Below, piece after piece: positions 53,963 to 64,000 of a stretch of DNA of 64,000 nt. How positions within the stretch are numbered: position 1 is the first letter of the stretch; each line of letters opens with the position of its first letter. A program made the position numbers and the translations under genes. The notes under the pieces were generated by a model. The model saw nothing but the letters and a program-made list of their open reading frames with translations, searched no databases and was not told the origin of the DNA. This stretch comes from Cuscuta epithymum (Eukaryota; Streptophyta; Magnoliopsida; Solanales; Convolvulaceae), in contig CAMAPF010000048.1 of assembly GCA_945859915.1 (NCBI GenBank), positions 806,001-870,000 on the forward strand, given 5' to 3'.

Positions 53963-53975
<13 letters not shown>
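53688..53975. mobile_element. MITE-like element between microsatellites
   Basis: Left end agggataagatcggatacaaa, and the right end reads agagatttaggatcacatac on the other strand. The inner phrase tacaaaatacaaattcatc pairs with gatgaatttgtat and ttaatttgtattttgta. (TA)n lies left and (CT)n(TA)n right (53965-54000). Confidence 0.6.
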
Positions 53976-54000
<25 letters not shown>

Positions 54001-54888
54001 GGGAGTAGATCCTGTGAGAACACCCTTTTAGGAGAGGGAAAAAGATTAAAATCCGAGCATTGAATAATGTAATCGAACCTTTAATTAACTTGATCTAATG
54101 GCTTAGCATTTTTCAAAATTATTGCTAGCTTCGGATCATTAGGCTCTCATATATGGCAACTCTCCAACTAAAAATAAATAAGGGGCATCATAGTAAATTT
54201 CATTCAAGCATTAATACGTATGCAGCACTATAATAGGAATTCATCCTAAAAAGTAGGCTAATAATTAATAGGGAGTAACGTACCTCCCTCTTATATATTC
54301 TATTATTTTAATTTCCTTTCCAAAATAAATTTAGTATTATCTCACATATAATTCGGATGAGTAATTTGATATAAAAAAATTATTCAAATTGTGCATTTTT
54401 CACGTCTAATTGTCTTTTCAGAGGCAATATTTCATGTACTTAATTTTGTGTATTTGCACTTAAATATTGAATACTTGCACTTTTATTTGAAACATATTGC
54501 AACATCAATTTAATTAGATATTTAGATATTTTTGCAACCTACAGAGAAATACAAATTTATTAGATTAATTTGGAGTATTGTAAACTACACTTTAATGTTA
54601 TTATTTTGCACTTTTAGAACATTTAGTTCCACACATCCATACATTTCTGCAAAAAAAAAACTAATATAAATATACAATAAACTATCAACTACGTGCATTT
54701 AGAATAAGACAAATGTGCACTATTACATCATACTTTCTAAACTTATACAACATAAAATGCACTTTTTATCATGTGCACTAAGTATACAAAAAAGTGCATT
54801 AGTATATCACACTTTTCCAAAAGTTTACATTGACGCTTATATAAAATGAAATGCACTTTTCTTTTGAAATAATAAAAATAATCGAAAT

Positions 54889-55190
54889 TGTTGGTAGAAA
54901 ATAACCCGGGTAGAGAAACTAGCAGCATTTTAGTATAGTGAGAAAAACATAGAGAATACATGAGGGGTGATGGCCTATTTATAGGCATCCACCACAAGTC
55001 CAAAAGTCTAATCTATGTGGGCTTGGCCCAAATACATAATACATGTCCAAGCTAATGGGCGAACCGGCCCAATAAATAAGTAAATGAGCAAGGGGCGATT
55101 CCCGCTCGTGAGACTGCGTCTTGGGCCTAGTTGGGCCAAATCTTGGGGATAACGGGCCGATGGCACTGGGCTTGGCATATTATCCCAACA
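54889..55190 (-). repeat. 3' LTR of the minisatellite-rich element
   Basis: tgttggtagaaaataac to tattatcccaaca on the plus strand. The minus-strand TATA box cctataaatagg lies at about 54973-54984. Confidence 0.92.
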
Positions 55191-55492
55191 CGAGTCCCCC
55201 ACTCCCTTAGTCGAGTAGTAGACTCGGCTAAAAGGGAGTAGTTGAGCTGCTTTGAAATCGGCCCGGTTGCCAAGCTAGCTAGCTAGTTACACAGATGATT
55301 GTTGATGATGACGATCTATGGTGTGCCTGGAAAGGCTAGTCATGCAACCGTCTGCTGTGATCCCACAGTGTTGCGCAAGGATGAGACCCTCCTTGTCTGG
55401 GTAGCATCTTGGGGTCCTGGTTATCTGTCCAGCTGCTCGGGGTCTTCTTTGCTCCAACCGGGAAGACCTCTTCCTTTGTTCATGATGAGGGG

Positions 55493-55560
55493 ATGCCTCG
55501 TTAAAACCTTACTAGGAAAAACCCGGTGGGAAAAAATCCTAGTGAAGGAAAAAGAGTACA
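55493..55560. repeat. Block resembling a conserved plant retroelement motif
   Basis: It contains gcctcgttaaaaccttacta, aaaacccggtgggaaaaaa and gaaggaaaaagagtaca. I recall very similar phrases in large gypsy-type elements of other plants, close to one LTR. The role is unknown; the identification is from memory only. Confidence 0.4.
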
Positions 55561-56499
55561 CCGATACCTCAAAATAAAACAGAGGAGGGTCAATCTCGTC
55601 GATTCTTGATTGAGCGTCTGATTTACTGATAAGCCGAGATGTGTTCCGGGAAGGCCAGTCGCTCGTCTGCTTTCCAGTGGTGGCGGTCGAGCCAAGGTAT
55701 GCCCATGAGAGGCTGGTCGCAAAGCTGCCTGTTGATGATGCCGAGCCGAGGTATTCTCGGGAGAGGGTAGTTTATAACTATGCACATTTATCCCCGCTGC
55801 TTGCAAGAGGATATGGTTTCCTTCGTCTGGGTAACAGTTTTTGGTCTTGTTTATCCGATTAGCCTCCCATGGTCTTGTTCCGGTGGAGAGATCTCTTCTT
55901 TGAATGCACCCAAAACAGAGCTAAAGGGTAAGCTCTTAGGCCATTGTGTGCAATTGCAACGGTCGCCATCCGTCGAGGGGATAGCAAAGACTGGTCTTCA
56001 CTTGTGAGCATTGCTCGTCTGAAGTTCTCGAGATAGATGCAGTGAGTAGCCCGTCATGATAAGTAGTCCCTGTTGATTGCTATTATTACCTGTTAGAGAC
56101 ATGGCAGGTAAAAGAGGCGCTCTCGCTGCTTTAGCTGCAGTGCAAGATACTAAATTTTGGCCTTCAAAGTTAGATGAAGGTCTATCTCAGGCAACGAAGA
56201 AGCCCGGAGCTTCGCCGCCTGGTGCTGGGGAAAGAGAGAAGTTTCCCTGCTTTGCAAAGAGCGACTTTCCAAGAAGAGCAAATGTATAAACTGCTCCTTA
56301 GGCCGGGTAAGGGGAGATAACCCAACCGGCAGAATCCTCGCTTACTCTATTCGTTTCATCGCAGGTATGGCTGGTTGGAAAAGCGCGTTTGCTGTCTTGC
56401 CCTAACCTTCATTTGTATGGTAGGTCGGAGAAGTGCACTTGTTGCCCTGCCCTGACCTTCATTTCCTCGTAGGTATGGATGGTCAGAGAAGCGCATTTG

Positions 56500-56900
56500 C
56501 TGCCTTGGATGCGACAAAAGATGCTAAGTTTCGACCTTTGACATCCGATGCAAGTCCATCTAATGTCGGGGAGAAGCACACAACTTCTCCACATGATGTC
56601 GGGGAGAAACACGCAGCTTCCCTGCATAATGTCAGGGAGATGCTTAGAGCTTCAATGCCTGATACCGGGGAGAGGCACGCACCTTCCCTGCCTGATGCTG
56701 GGGAAAGGCACGCACCTTCCCTGCCCGATGTCGAGGGATGCTAAGAGTTTCTCCGCCTAATGCCCGGAGAGATGCTCAGCTTCTCCGACTGATGCTGGGT
56801 AGAAACATGCACCTTCCCTGCCTAATGTCGCGTAGATGCTAATAGCTTCTTTGCCTGATGCTGGAGAGAAGCACTCACCTTCCCTGCTTCATGAAGAACA
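56500..56900. repeat. Degenerate tandem repeat of about 39 bp
   Basis: Units read around gcaccttccctgcctgatgc followed by tggggagaagcac. About nine recognisable copies with many substitutions. The same motif recurs singly at 57655-57705 and 57855-57895. Confidence 0.75.
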
Positions 56901-57129
56901 ATTTTGTTAAGAAGAGTAAGAGCATGAAGTTGACCATCAGCAGAGGGATAGGATTAGCCGAACAGAAGTTTGGCTCGCCCCTTATCCCAGTCAAAGCATG
57001 AAAGATATCTACAAAAGTATGCCATTTGCTGAAAGAGGGGTTGAGACCAGGCTTGCGATGAAGAAATAGTCGTCATCCTTGTGGACGGCGGGCTGGCCCG
57101 ATTATAGAATCAAAATGATGACGTTTAGT

Positions 57130-57395
57130 CCGGTCGTGATGAATCCATAGCAGCGGTCATCATCCAAGTGAAGGGAAATGCGACCAGTCTTGAAATGAGA
57201 ATGGTGGCACTAAGCTGATCCTGACGAGGATGGCAACTCGTAGGCCGACTGTGACATCAAAGCAGCGGTCATCATCCAAGAGAAGGAGGATCTGGCCGGT
57301 CTTGAGACAGGAGTGGTTGTGTTGAATCGGTGCTGACGTAGACAACGACTCATTGGCCAATCATGAACCCGAAGCAGTGGTCATCATCGTCATCC
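57130..57395. repeat. Tandem repeat of about 112 bp
   Basis: agcagcggtcatcatccaag occurs near 57150 and 57262, and a diverged copy near 57374. Intervening sequences (ggtcttgagac/ctgacg) are also related. Confidence 0.7.
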
Positions 57396-58094
57396 CGCCA
57401 AAGTCGGATCAAGAGAGCTGTGCTTGGATGGCTCCCTGATGCAGGTCAAGAAAGCGATGCAGGGCAAGAGAGTGATGTTAGATCCTTCACAGTGACTTCG
57501 GAGTTTTGCAAGCTTTAGGCTCGAGGCCTCCCTAAACTTTTCACAGCTTGTCACTTCTTAGGTCGAGGATCGGCGTCCGGAGTATGTCCACGCTTAATTG
57601 CACATGATGCTAACCTCCGACCTTCAAAATTGGATCCCGGCCCGATCAATGTTAGAGAGAAACGCAGGGCTTCTCCGTCCAATGTTGCAGGAAATGGCGC
57701 AGCTTCCCCGCCTCGTGAAGATATACTTGCCATGAAAGGAAAGGGTATGAATTGCTTCTCAGGTCGGGTTAGGGAAGGCAATCCTACCCATACAGCTCCA
57801 GCTTACTTCGCTTGTTTTCTTGCAGGTACAGCCGGTTGGGAGAATCACACAGCTTCCCTTCCTGATGCCGGGGAGAAGCATGCAACTTCCCTGCTTCACA
57901 AAGTACCACCTTGTTCGTTTCTTTGCATTTGTGCCAGGTCGGAGAAGCGAACTTGCTGCCTTGGCTGCAAAGAGAGATGCTAAACCACTTTCCATGTCAT
58001 CTGATCGTTTTTCTCTGCAGGGACTGGTGCATCCGGCCACATTGCTCCGTACTATGAAAAATCAGCATACGGAGCTCCAGCGTCAGGCTGATTA

Positions 58095-58578
58095 AGCCCA
58101 TCTTTAGGCTACCCAGGCTCGGCAGCATGCAGATGGAGCGGAGGCAGCCCTGAGAATACTTGTCGCATGCAATGAAGAGGATAAGAGAGCCCTGATCAAT
58201 CTCCAATCAAAGTGTGACCGGCTGAAGTCGAGTATAACCATGTAGAGGCGTCGTTTGCGGGTGCAGCGTAACAAGCAATTCCGGTGTTCAAAGCTTCGCA
58301 TGAGTTCTCCGAGCTTCTTACTTCCCAGACTAAGGACGTGGGGCACCAAGCAATTGCAGCGTTCACAACTCCCAGGAATTCACGAAGCCCGTTTCTTCCC
58401 AGACGTATGCTCTCCGTGCAGAGCAAGTTCTTGTTTGGCTTCAGACCAAGGAGGGTTACAATTGGCACAAAAAGATGTCTTTTTCTATTTTACTTGTGGC
58501 CGGCATGATACGCAGACTAGCCGTGACGAGGCGGAGAAGATGGGCAATGTTGATGTCGAACTTGTTCTCCGTGATTGA
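58095..58578 (+). pseudogene. Possible coiled-coil ORF relic, antisense to the element
   Basis: Broken plus-strand frames give EEDKRALINLQSKCDRLKSS and FKASHEFSELLTSQTKDVGH, then EAEKMGNVDVELVLRD before a stop. The Leu/Lys/Glu spacing suggests a coiled coil. Antisense accessory ORFs are known in some gypsy-type elements (established knowledge), but the identification here is tentative. Confidence 0.3.
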
Positions 58579-58799
58579 TTTATCGCTTGAGCTTGTATGT
58601 ATGCATCGTCCGTTCTTTCAATTTTCTTAGTCGTTTTCATTCAAGAATACTTGGACAACTTATCGGGGATCTGGCTCCCCACCTAGGCCGCGAGGGGCGG
58701 AAAGTTGACAAGGTCAACCTTGACCGCGTCCTGCTAGGTAAGGCGGGGCTGACCCGTACACTGTCGGTCTAGGACCAACGAGTTATGCAAGCTGTTTGG

Positions 58800-59270
58800 C
58801 CAGCGATTAGACAACGGATGTACGAGAGGGGCTCGGGGCGCGACCTCTCGCATACCTTCGACCCGGAGGTCGGTCTTACACCACCTTGACTTGTACAGCT
58901 AGTTTCATACTTGGGAAATATTTTGGTTGCTCCCTTTCTGAAAGTCGAACTGAAGTCGGCCAAACGTAAGGGCAAGGCCCTGCATGATCAGACCAGAACG
59001 GACCCGCACCGTTGATCCTGTCAAGCGCGTATGCGGGCTGCTAAGCCTACCAACGTCAGACAACGGATGTACGAAAGGGGCTCGGAGCACGACCTTTCGC
59101 ATTCCTTTGGTCTGAAGACCGGTCATATAGTTGTCGCATTGTTCATTGGATCATACGTGCATGCGAGCTGTTTAGACAGCAATGCTAGACAACGGATGTA
59201 CGAGAGGGGCTCGGGGCGCGACCTCTCGCATACCTTTTCGACCTGGAAGCCGGTCTTACAATTGCCCTGA
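58800..59270. repeat. Three copies of a 90-130-bp repeat
   Basis: acaacggatgtacgagaggg, then gctcggggcgcgacctctcg, starts near 58811, 59058 (diverged) and 59189. Each copy is followed by a ggtcttaca-like end. Confidence 0.8.
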
Positions 59271-59380
59271 CCGAGCAGCTAACCCCGGACTTAGAAAGTG
59301 GTATGATCATTTCCTTGCCCGAGAGCCGAGCCGTGGTCGACTAAACACCGAGAGCGGGGCGTGATATATATATGTGTGTA

Positions 59381-59595
59381 CTTACTTTGTTCTCTTTTAA
59401 TTACAGCAGTCACTTTCACGCTTGCCAACACACAAGTAAAAATTCATATTTTGAAACTTTAGAATGAGAAAAATTTGACAATATTTATTTAAAAAAAAAT
59501 AATGTTTAGTATATCAATTAATAAAATATAGTCAAAGTAGAAAATGTGAATAGTGCAAAATGTCAACTGTAGCAATTAAAAGAGAACGGAGGTAG
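59381..59595. mobile_element. Stowaway-like MITE inside the LTR element
   Basis: The ends cttactttgttctctttta and taaaagagaacggaggtag are inverted, with TA at 59379-59380 and 59596-59597. The interior has paired acagcagtcactt/gtcaactgtagcaatt motifs. Confidence 0.75.
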
Positions 59596-60119
59596 TATGT
59601 ACTTTTTTTTATCTCTCTTTCTTTTTTATCTTCTTTTTTTGTCTTCTTTTCTTTCTTTTTTTTAGCCGCCGCCCGTTTAATCCAAGTGAGGTCGGGCCTC
59701 ATCAAATTCAAGATTGAAAAAGAAATATTTTTTTTAAGTAATGAAAGAGTTTGAGAACTTGAGGACTTGCTCCGAGTTCTGCACTTGATTTATAGTTTGT
59801 GATGATCTGCTCATAGGATGTGAGAGCATTGATCTGTATTCCGTACTTGATCTACAAGCTCGTAGTGCTCCGCTCATAGAATTTGACAAAGTGCCCCGCA
59901 ATCTACACTTGATCTGCAAGCTTCCCCGTCGTGGTCTTCAATTAATAAGATTTATCGGGAGCTCTGCACTGGTCTTAATCTTCCTTTCCTGTCTCTTGGA
60001 GTTGACCTGGATTTCTTGGACTTCAAAGGTGGGTTCAATACAGAGCTAACTCTCCTTGTATTTTGTAGCTTTGTTGATGGCATGGGCCTTGAGGTTCTTC
60101 GCCTGAGCTGCTTGCATGC

Positions 60120-61010
60120 CTTCGTGTAAAATCTTGCACGCCAGAAACAGCTCTGTGTTGCAAGGTTTGTTCCCCTTTAGCAACGATGCTTCCTTGCTTC
60201 GCGTCACGAGACAGGAGGGCCTCCTTGCTTCCGGGCCTTCAAGTAACAACCCGCGTTGCAAGGTTTGTACCCCTTTAGCAACGGTGCTTCCTTCCTTCCC
60301 AGGACGAGTGTTGCCGGGAAGGCCTCCTTCCTGGTTGCCCCTGCGTTGCAAGGTTTGTAACCCCTTAGCAACGGTACTCATGGTCCTTCACGAATAACTC
60401 TGCGTTGCAAGGTTTGTTCCCCTTTAGCAACGGTGCTTCCTTGCTTCACGTCACGAGACGGGAGGACCTCCTTGCTTCCAGGCCTTCAAGTAACAACCCG
60501 CGTTGCAAGATCTGTACCCCTTCAGCAACGATGTTTCCTTCCTTCCCAGGATGAGTGTTGCCGGGAAGACCTCCTTCCTGGCTGCCGTTTGCGTGCAAAA
60601 TTTGTAACCCCTTAGCAACGGTACTCTTGGGCCTTCACGAACAGCTCCGCGTTGCAAGGTTTGTACCCTTTTAGCCACGATACTTCCAGGACCTCGAGCA
60701 ACAGCTCTATGTTGCAAGATCTGTATCACTTTAGCAACGATACTTCCAGGACTTTGAGTAACAGCTCCGCGTTGCAAGGTCTGTACCCCTTTAGCAACGG
60801 TGATTCCTTCCTTCCCAGGACGAGTGTTGCCGGGAAGGCCTCCTTCCTGGCTGCCGCTTCGTTGCAAGGTTTGTAACCCCTTAGCAACGGTACTCCTGGA
60901 CCTTCACGAACAGCTCCGTGTTGCAAGGTTTGAACCCCTTTAGCAACGATACTGCTCGGACTTCGAGTAACAGCTCTACGTTGCAAAGTCTATGCCCCTT
61001 TGACAACAGT
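60120..61010. repeat. Minisatellite array with gttgcaagg...agcaacg units
   Basis: About twelve units of 57-100 bp begin gcgttgcaaggtttgtac and continue with cccctttagcaacggt; gttgc and gcaac within each unit can pair. A higher-order block of about 240 bp (cttccttgcttc, ttccgggccttcaagtaac) is duplicated at 60190 and 60428. On the minus strand, open stretches give a repeating peptide (VAKGVQTLQRG). Confidence 0.85.
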
Positions 61011-61269
61011 GCTTCATCATTGTGCCAGTGGACGGTTCTGGGACATGGAGGTCGGCCACGTATGGCTCTCCCTCGACGACACTTCTCCTCAACTTTTGTA
61101 GCCTTAGCCTCAGATGTTCCACAACATCAGGGTTCGGTTCTACTCGTTCGTGTCCAGCGCGGAGCTGAACTCGCGCAGAAGACTCTGCAACCCTCTTCCG
61201 TGTGTGAGGTCGAGATTTAGCATGGCGTCCATCCGGGAAGGCTGTCTGCATGCCTGGTCGACGAGAGTG

Positions 61270-61900
61270 ATATGACAAGTCGTCCTTCCTGGCTACCATG
61301 GCTGCCCAACTTGGCGGGACACATACTCCTTTCGAGATCCGTCTATGCTAGAACATCTTCGCTAGTACGCCTCCCGGGGAGCCAGCCGTCTACCCGGTCG
61401 ACAGGAGTGACGAGACGAATTGTTCCCTCCTTCCCAGAACGAGCGTTACCGGGAGGGCCTTCTTGTTGGCTGCTCAACATGCATAGAAGACCCCGCAATC
61501 CCCTCGCGTTCGTGAGGTCGGGATTCAGCATGGTGTCCATTCAGGAAGGCTGTCCACCTACCCAGTCGATGAGAGTGATGAGATGAGCCGTCCCCTGCTT
61601 CATGGGACAATCGTCGCCGGGAGGGCCTCCTTCCTGGCTACCATGGCTGCTCAGCTCAACTTGTTGGGACACATGCTCCCTTTGGGATTCGTCTATGCTA
61701 GTACGTCCGTGCTGATACGTCTCCTAGGGGATCAAGCTAGCCTACCCGGTCGACGGGAGTGATGAGACGAATCGTTCCCTCCTTCCCGGAATGAGTGTTC
61801 CCGGGAGGTCCTCCTTCCCAGGACGAGTGTTACCAGGAGGGCCTACTTCCTGGCTGCTCAACTTGCCAGGACACATACTCCCTTCGGGATCCATCATGTT
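61270..61900. repeat. Duplicated block of about 350 bp
   Basis: tcctggctaccatggctg, gtctatgctag, ctacccggtcgac and gtgatgagacgaatcgttcc-type phrases occur in the same order at about 61288-61470 and 61630-61860. The smaller repeat ccttcccaggacgagtgtt is shared with the 60-61 kb array. Confidence 0.7.
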
Positions 61901-61999
61901 CTGAGCGTACGAGCATGGTGTATGGGCATCGAACATACATGCGTCTGGGGTGATAGCTCCGAGCGGGCACGACCTCGCAATGGTGCTCCGCAATCCCGA

Positions 62000-62767
62000 C
62001 TAGTTGGCAGATTAACTATCCTGCACATTTAGAAAATTTAATAGAACTTTCCAATTTATATTTTTTATTGTTTGATATGTCGGAGTAAATTGACATCTCA
62101 ATTCAATTTTGACTAGGTCCAAATTGAAGTTGCTTGGAGAGAGAAAAGAAGTCCAGCAATGGGCAATCATCTTTTCCAATGGTGTTCAGGAGAGAGGAGC
62201 CGCCTAGGTTTGCTGGGCTATAGATCGGAGCTGGCTAGGTTGCTCTGGCCGTCCTTGTCGTCCCTGGTACCTGCTATGGAACAGAGGCGTGAGGGTGCCG
62301 CTGCTATAGACTACCTCGGCTGGGAAGAGGCGTGGATCGAGTGGCGACGCTGCGTTGCACGCATGCGACGAAGGTGGAAGACGAGTTGTCGGTGCCTTGG
62401 TCCATGGGTCTGGTCTTCTCCTATTGCCTCCTCCATGAAGCTACCTTGCCCCTGCGGATTTGGTTAAGGATCAGCGGCTGCGAGTTGCAATGCACGACAT
62501 TATGCAACCCTTCAGCGTCGGTTGCAAGTTCCAGGGCAGCAATCTGCACTCCCCAACCGTGCGTGGCGGCAACCAAGTTGGTGATGACTATGGAACTTCC
62601 CCAATTTGATATTCCAAATCTTATTATGGAGTATTTTTAGACTGACTCTTGGTGAGGTTTTTCGAAATTGTGATGAATTTCATATCATTTTCGGAGAAAT
62701 CTCACTGTGCTCTATCCAAGTTTCTACCGAAAAATTATGAGAGACTGGCTCTCAATGAAAGCACCAA
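62000..62767 (-). other. 5' interior of the minisatellite-rich element with primer site
   Basis: The minus strand next to the LTR reads ttggtgctttcattgagagc (about 62748-62767). Beyond it, a G+C-rich stretch (62160-62580) has short frames on both strands; no gag motif is recognised. Confidence 0.5.
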
Positions 62768-63069
62768 TGTTGGTAGAAAATAACCCGGGTAGAGAAACTA
62801 GCAGCATTTTAGTATAGTGAGAAAAACATAGAGAATACATGAGGGGTGATGGCCTATTTATAGGCATCCACCACAAGTCCAAAAGTCTAATCTATGTGGG
62901 CTTGGCCCAAATACATAATACATGTCCAAGCTAATGGGCGAACCGGCCCAATAAATAAGTAAATGAGCAAGGGGCGATTCCCGCTCGTGAGACTGCGTCT
63001 TGGGCCTAGTTGGGCCAAATCTCGGGGATAACGGGCCGATGGCACTGGGCTTGGCATATTATCCCAACA
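62768..63069 (-). repeat. 5' LTR of the minisatellite-rich element
   Basis: 302 bp, one mismatch to 54889-55190. Followed by gaaat. Confidence 0.92.
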
Positions 63070-63870
63070 GAAATCATAAAAAATGAAAATAAATAAACGT
63101 GGGTGTAAAAACTACAATGATATACTATCATGTTCATTTAAGTATATATAAAAGTGCATTACTATATCACACTTTTTAAATCTTTACATGGCACTTTTAC
63201 CCAAAATGAATGCACTTTAAACATGTGCGTTTAAATATTTATAAAACTGCACTATTCTCGCACACTTTTCAAAAAAATATACATAGACATGTGGTGCAGT
63301 TATGATACTTAAAAGGTGCAATATATATAGTTGTGTTAGTGCAATTTTTAATAATATCTAGAGGATAAATAGTATATGAAAATGCATTTAAACATAAAAA
63401 AGAAGACATATTAATATGTCTTATGTTTAAATATTTAAACATAAGGTGATGAAATGATCAAGCATTTTAACAAAATATGAAAAGGAATGTCTTCTCCGTA
63501 ACACACATCTTGAGAATAATGAAGGAAAGAAAGAATTTTTTTGATCATATGAAGGTAAGAAAGAATTAAATGAGATAAAAGAATTTATTTTGATTGAATA
63601 AAACTAATTTGATAAAAAAAAATGAGAACCGTAAAGCAAATTAAAAGAAATTGGATGATTCATGATTGGCTATGCAAGATTATAGGGAGATAGTTAAGGA
63701 AATATTTGCAAGATTGTAGGGAAGTAATCAACCGTGTAGTTTTTAATGTGGTGCCAAATTCTCTTATACACCCTTAATGAAATATTAAAGAGTTTCAAGA
63801 TCCAATGGCTCACATCTATTCTTTTTTACTCTCCTAAGATTAAGTTCTCACATGAACCTAAATATATATA

Positions 63871-64000
63871 TATATATATATATTGGTTCAGGTGAGAAAT
63901 GCATCTAATGTGAGAAATGAGAATGAATCTCAGCCATTGGATTTACGAAGTTGCACTAAAATTGGCTTTATGTTGCAGTAATATTTAAATTTTGCACATG
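63871..64000. mobile_element. Start of another gtgagaa-type element, cut by the window edge
   Basis: Directly after the (TA)n tract, ggttcaggtgagaaatgcat and ctcagccattggatttacg resemble the ends of the element at 54001-63858. A second related element may therefore begin here in the opposite orientation. Its far end is outside the window. Confidence 0.4.

Larger units (their letters stand above)
54889..63069 (-). mobile_element. Large non-autonomous LTR element rich in minisatellites (8.2 kb)
   Basis: 302-bp LTRs at 54889-55190 and 62768-63069 differ at one base (ctt/ctc near 55142 and 63021). The 5-bp duplication gaaat flanks them (54884-54888 and 63070-63074). On the minus strand, ttggtgctttcattgagagc just inside the right LTR is a likely primer site, and a purine tract (gggagtggggga) precedes the left LTR, setting the orientation. 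The 7.6-kb interior has no recognisable gag or pol and no frame longer than about 140 codons. It is mostly GC-richer DNA with several tandem repeat families. It must be moved by proteins from another element. Confidence 0.88.
54001..63858. mobile_element. TA-flanked inverted-repeat element split by an LTR element
   Basis: The left end gatcctgtgagaacac...taggagaggg and the right end, read in reverse as ggttcatgtgagaac...taggagagta, are diverged inverted ends. (TA)n tracts lie immediately outside (53981-54000 and 63859-63882). Both halves are rich in gtgcactttt/aagtgca motifs (54400-54870 and 63120-63360). Excluding the 8.2-kb guest (54889-63069), the element is about 1.7 kb without coding. Confidence 0.55.

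Noticed and set aside
60120..61010. CRISPR-like array of regularly spaced repeats
   Set aside because: This is plant DNA; units are 57-100 bp, diverged, and the spacers are themselves repeated. It is a minisatellite in a retroelement.
55299..62640. A set of 60-140-codon frames that might form a gene cluster
   Set aside because: All lie inside the 8.2-kb non-autonomous LTR element, overlap on both strands and track its minisatellites; none shows a known domain.

Overview
The window is nuclear DNA from a flowering plant, most likely a eudicot. It is AT-rich, contains one intron-bearing plant transcription factor gene (NAC family), and otherwise consists almost entirely of plant transposable elements: Ty1/copia and Ty3/gypsy-type LTR retrotransposons, large non-autonomous LTR elements, tRNA-derived SINEs, an RTE LINE end, Helitrons, Stowaway/Tourist/hAT/Mutator-like MITEs and foldback elements. 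No prokaryotic, organellar or viral gene was seen. I could not fix the genus from sequence alone.

Layout. 1-5.4 kb: a foldback element, a full SINE with a 16-bp target duplication, a 900-bp non-autonomous hAT-like element, a MITE and a Stowaway. 5.4-18.9 kb: a decayed minus-strand Ty1/copia element (441/444-bp LTRs, TSD gaagg), split inside pol by a younger plus-strand large non-autonomous retrotransposon (about 2.4-kb LTRs, TSD gacta, tRNA-Asp primer site, one intact 463-aa ORF, no pol). 18.9-23 kb: MITEs, an internally deleted copia fragment and a SINE. 23.2-29.2 kb: a three-exon NAC gene (347 aa) whose two introns hold a Helitron, a Stowaway, SINEs and inverted repeats. 29.2-34.3 kb: a second foldback, a local duplication with a Mutator-like MITE in only one copy, an (ATGT)n tract and a poly(A)-ended retroposed sequence. 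34.3-36.1 kb: a SINE split by a probable 1.6-kb solo LTR. 36.9-37.7 kb: the 3' end of a Helitron with a helicase relic. 37.7-44.4 kb: GC-rich repetitive DNA, degenerate short tandem repeats and MITEs. 44.5-48.75 kb: a rearranged copia remnant with an inverted duplication of its 3' end, interrupted by a 2.7-kb Ty3/gypsy derivative with two LTRs that read identical and an intact gag-protease ORF but no RT, RNase H or integrase. 48.8-50.1 kb: three more foldback/inverted-repeat elements. 51.0-51.6 kb: an RTE LINE end and a SINE. 52.1-53.3 kb: a truncated DUF3444 (DnaJ-related) gene. 53.6-63.9 kb: inverted-repeat elements set in TA microsatellites, one split by an 8.2-kb non-autonomous LTR element (302-bp LTRs, one mismatch, TSD gaaat) filled with several minisatellite families.

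Only the NAC gene, and possibly the DUF3444 reading frame, look like host genes. The transposon layers can be ordered. The copia LTRs differ at roughly 20 positions, while the three non-autonomous elements have LTRs that differ by about nine, zero and one substitutions. This indicates recent mobilisation of elements that encode no polymerase, presumably by proteins supplied from elsewhere in the genome. I found no convincing unknown biological system. The most unusual items are these pol-less elements, a promoter-proximal repeat that differs in copy number between the two LTRs of one element, and inverted-repeat elements placed within microsatellites.
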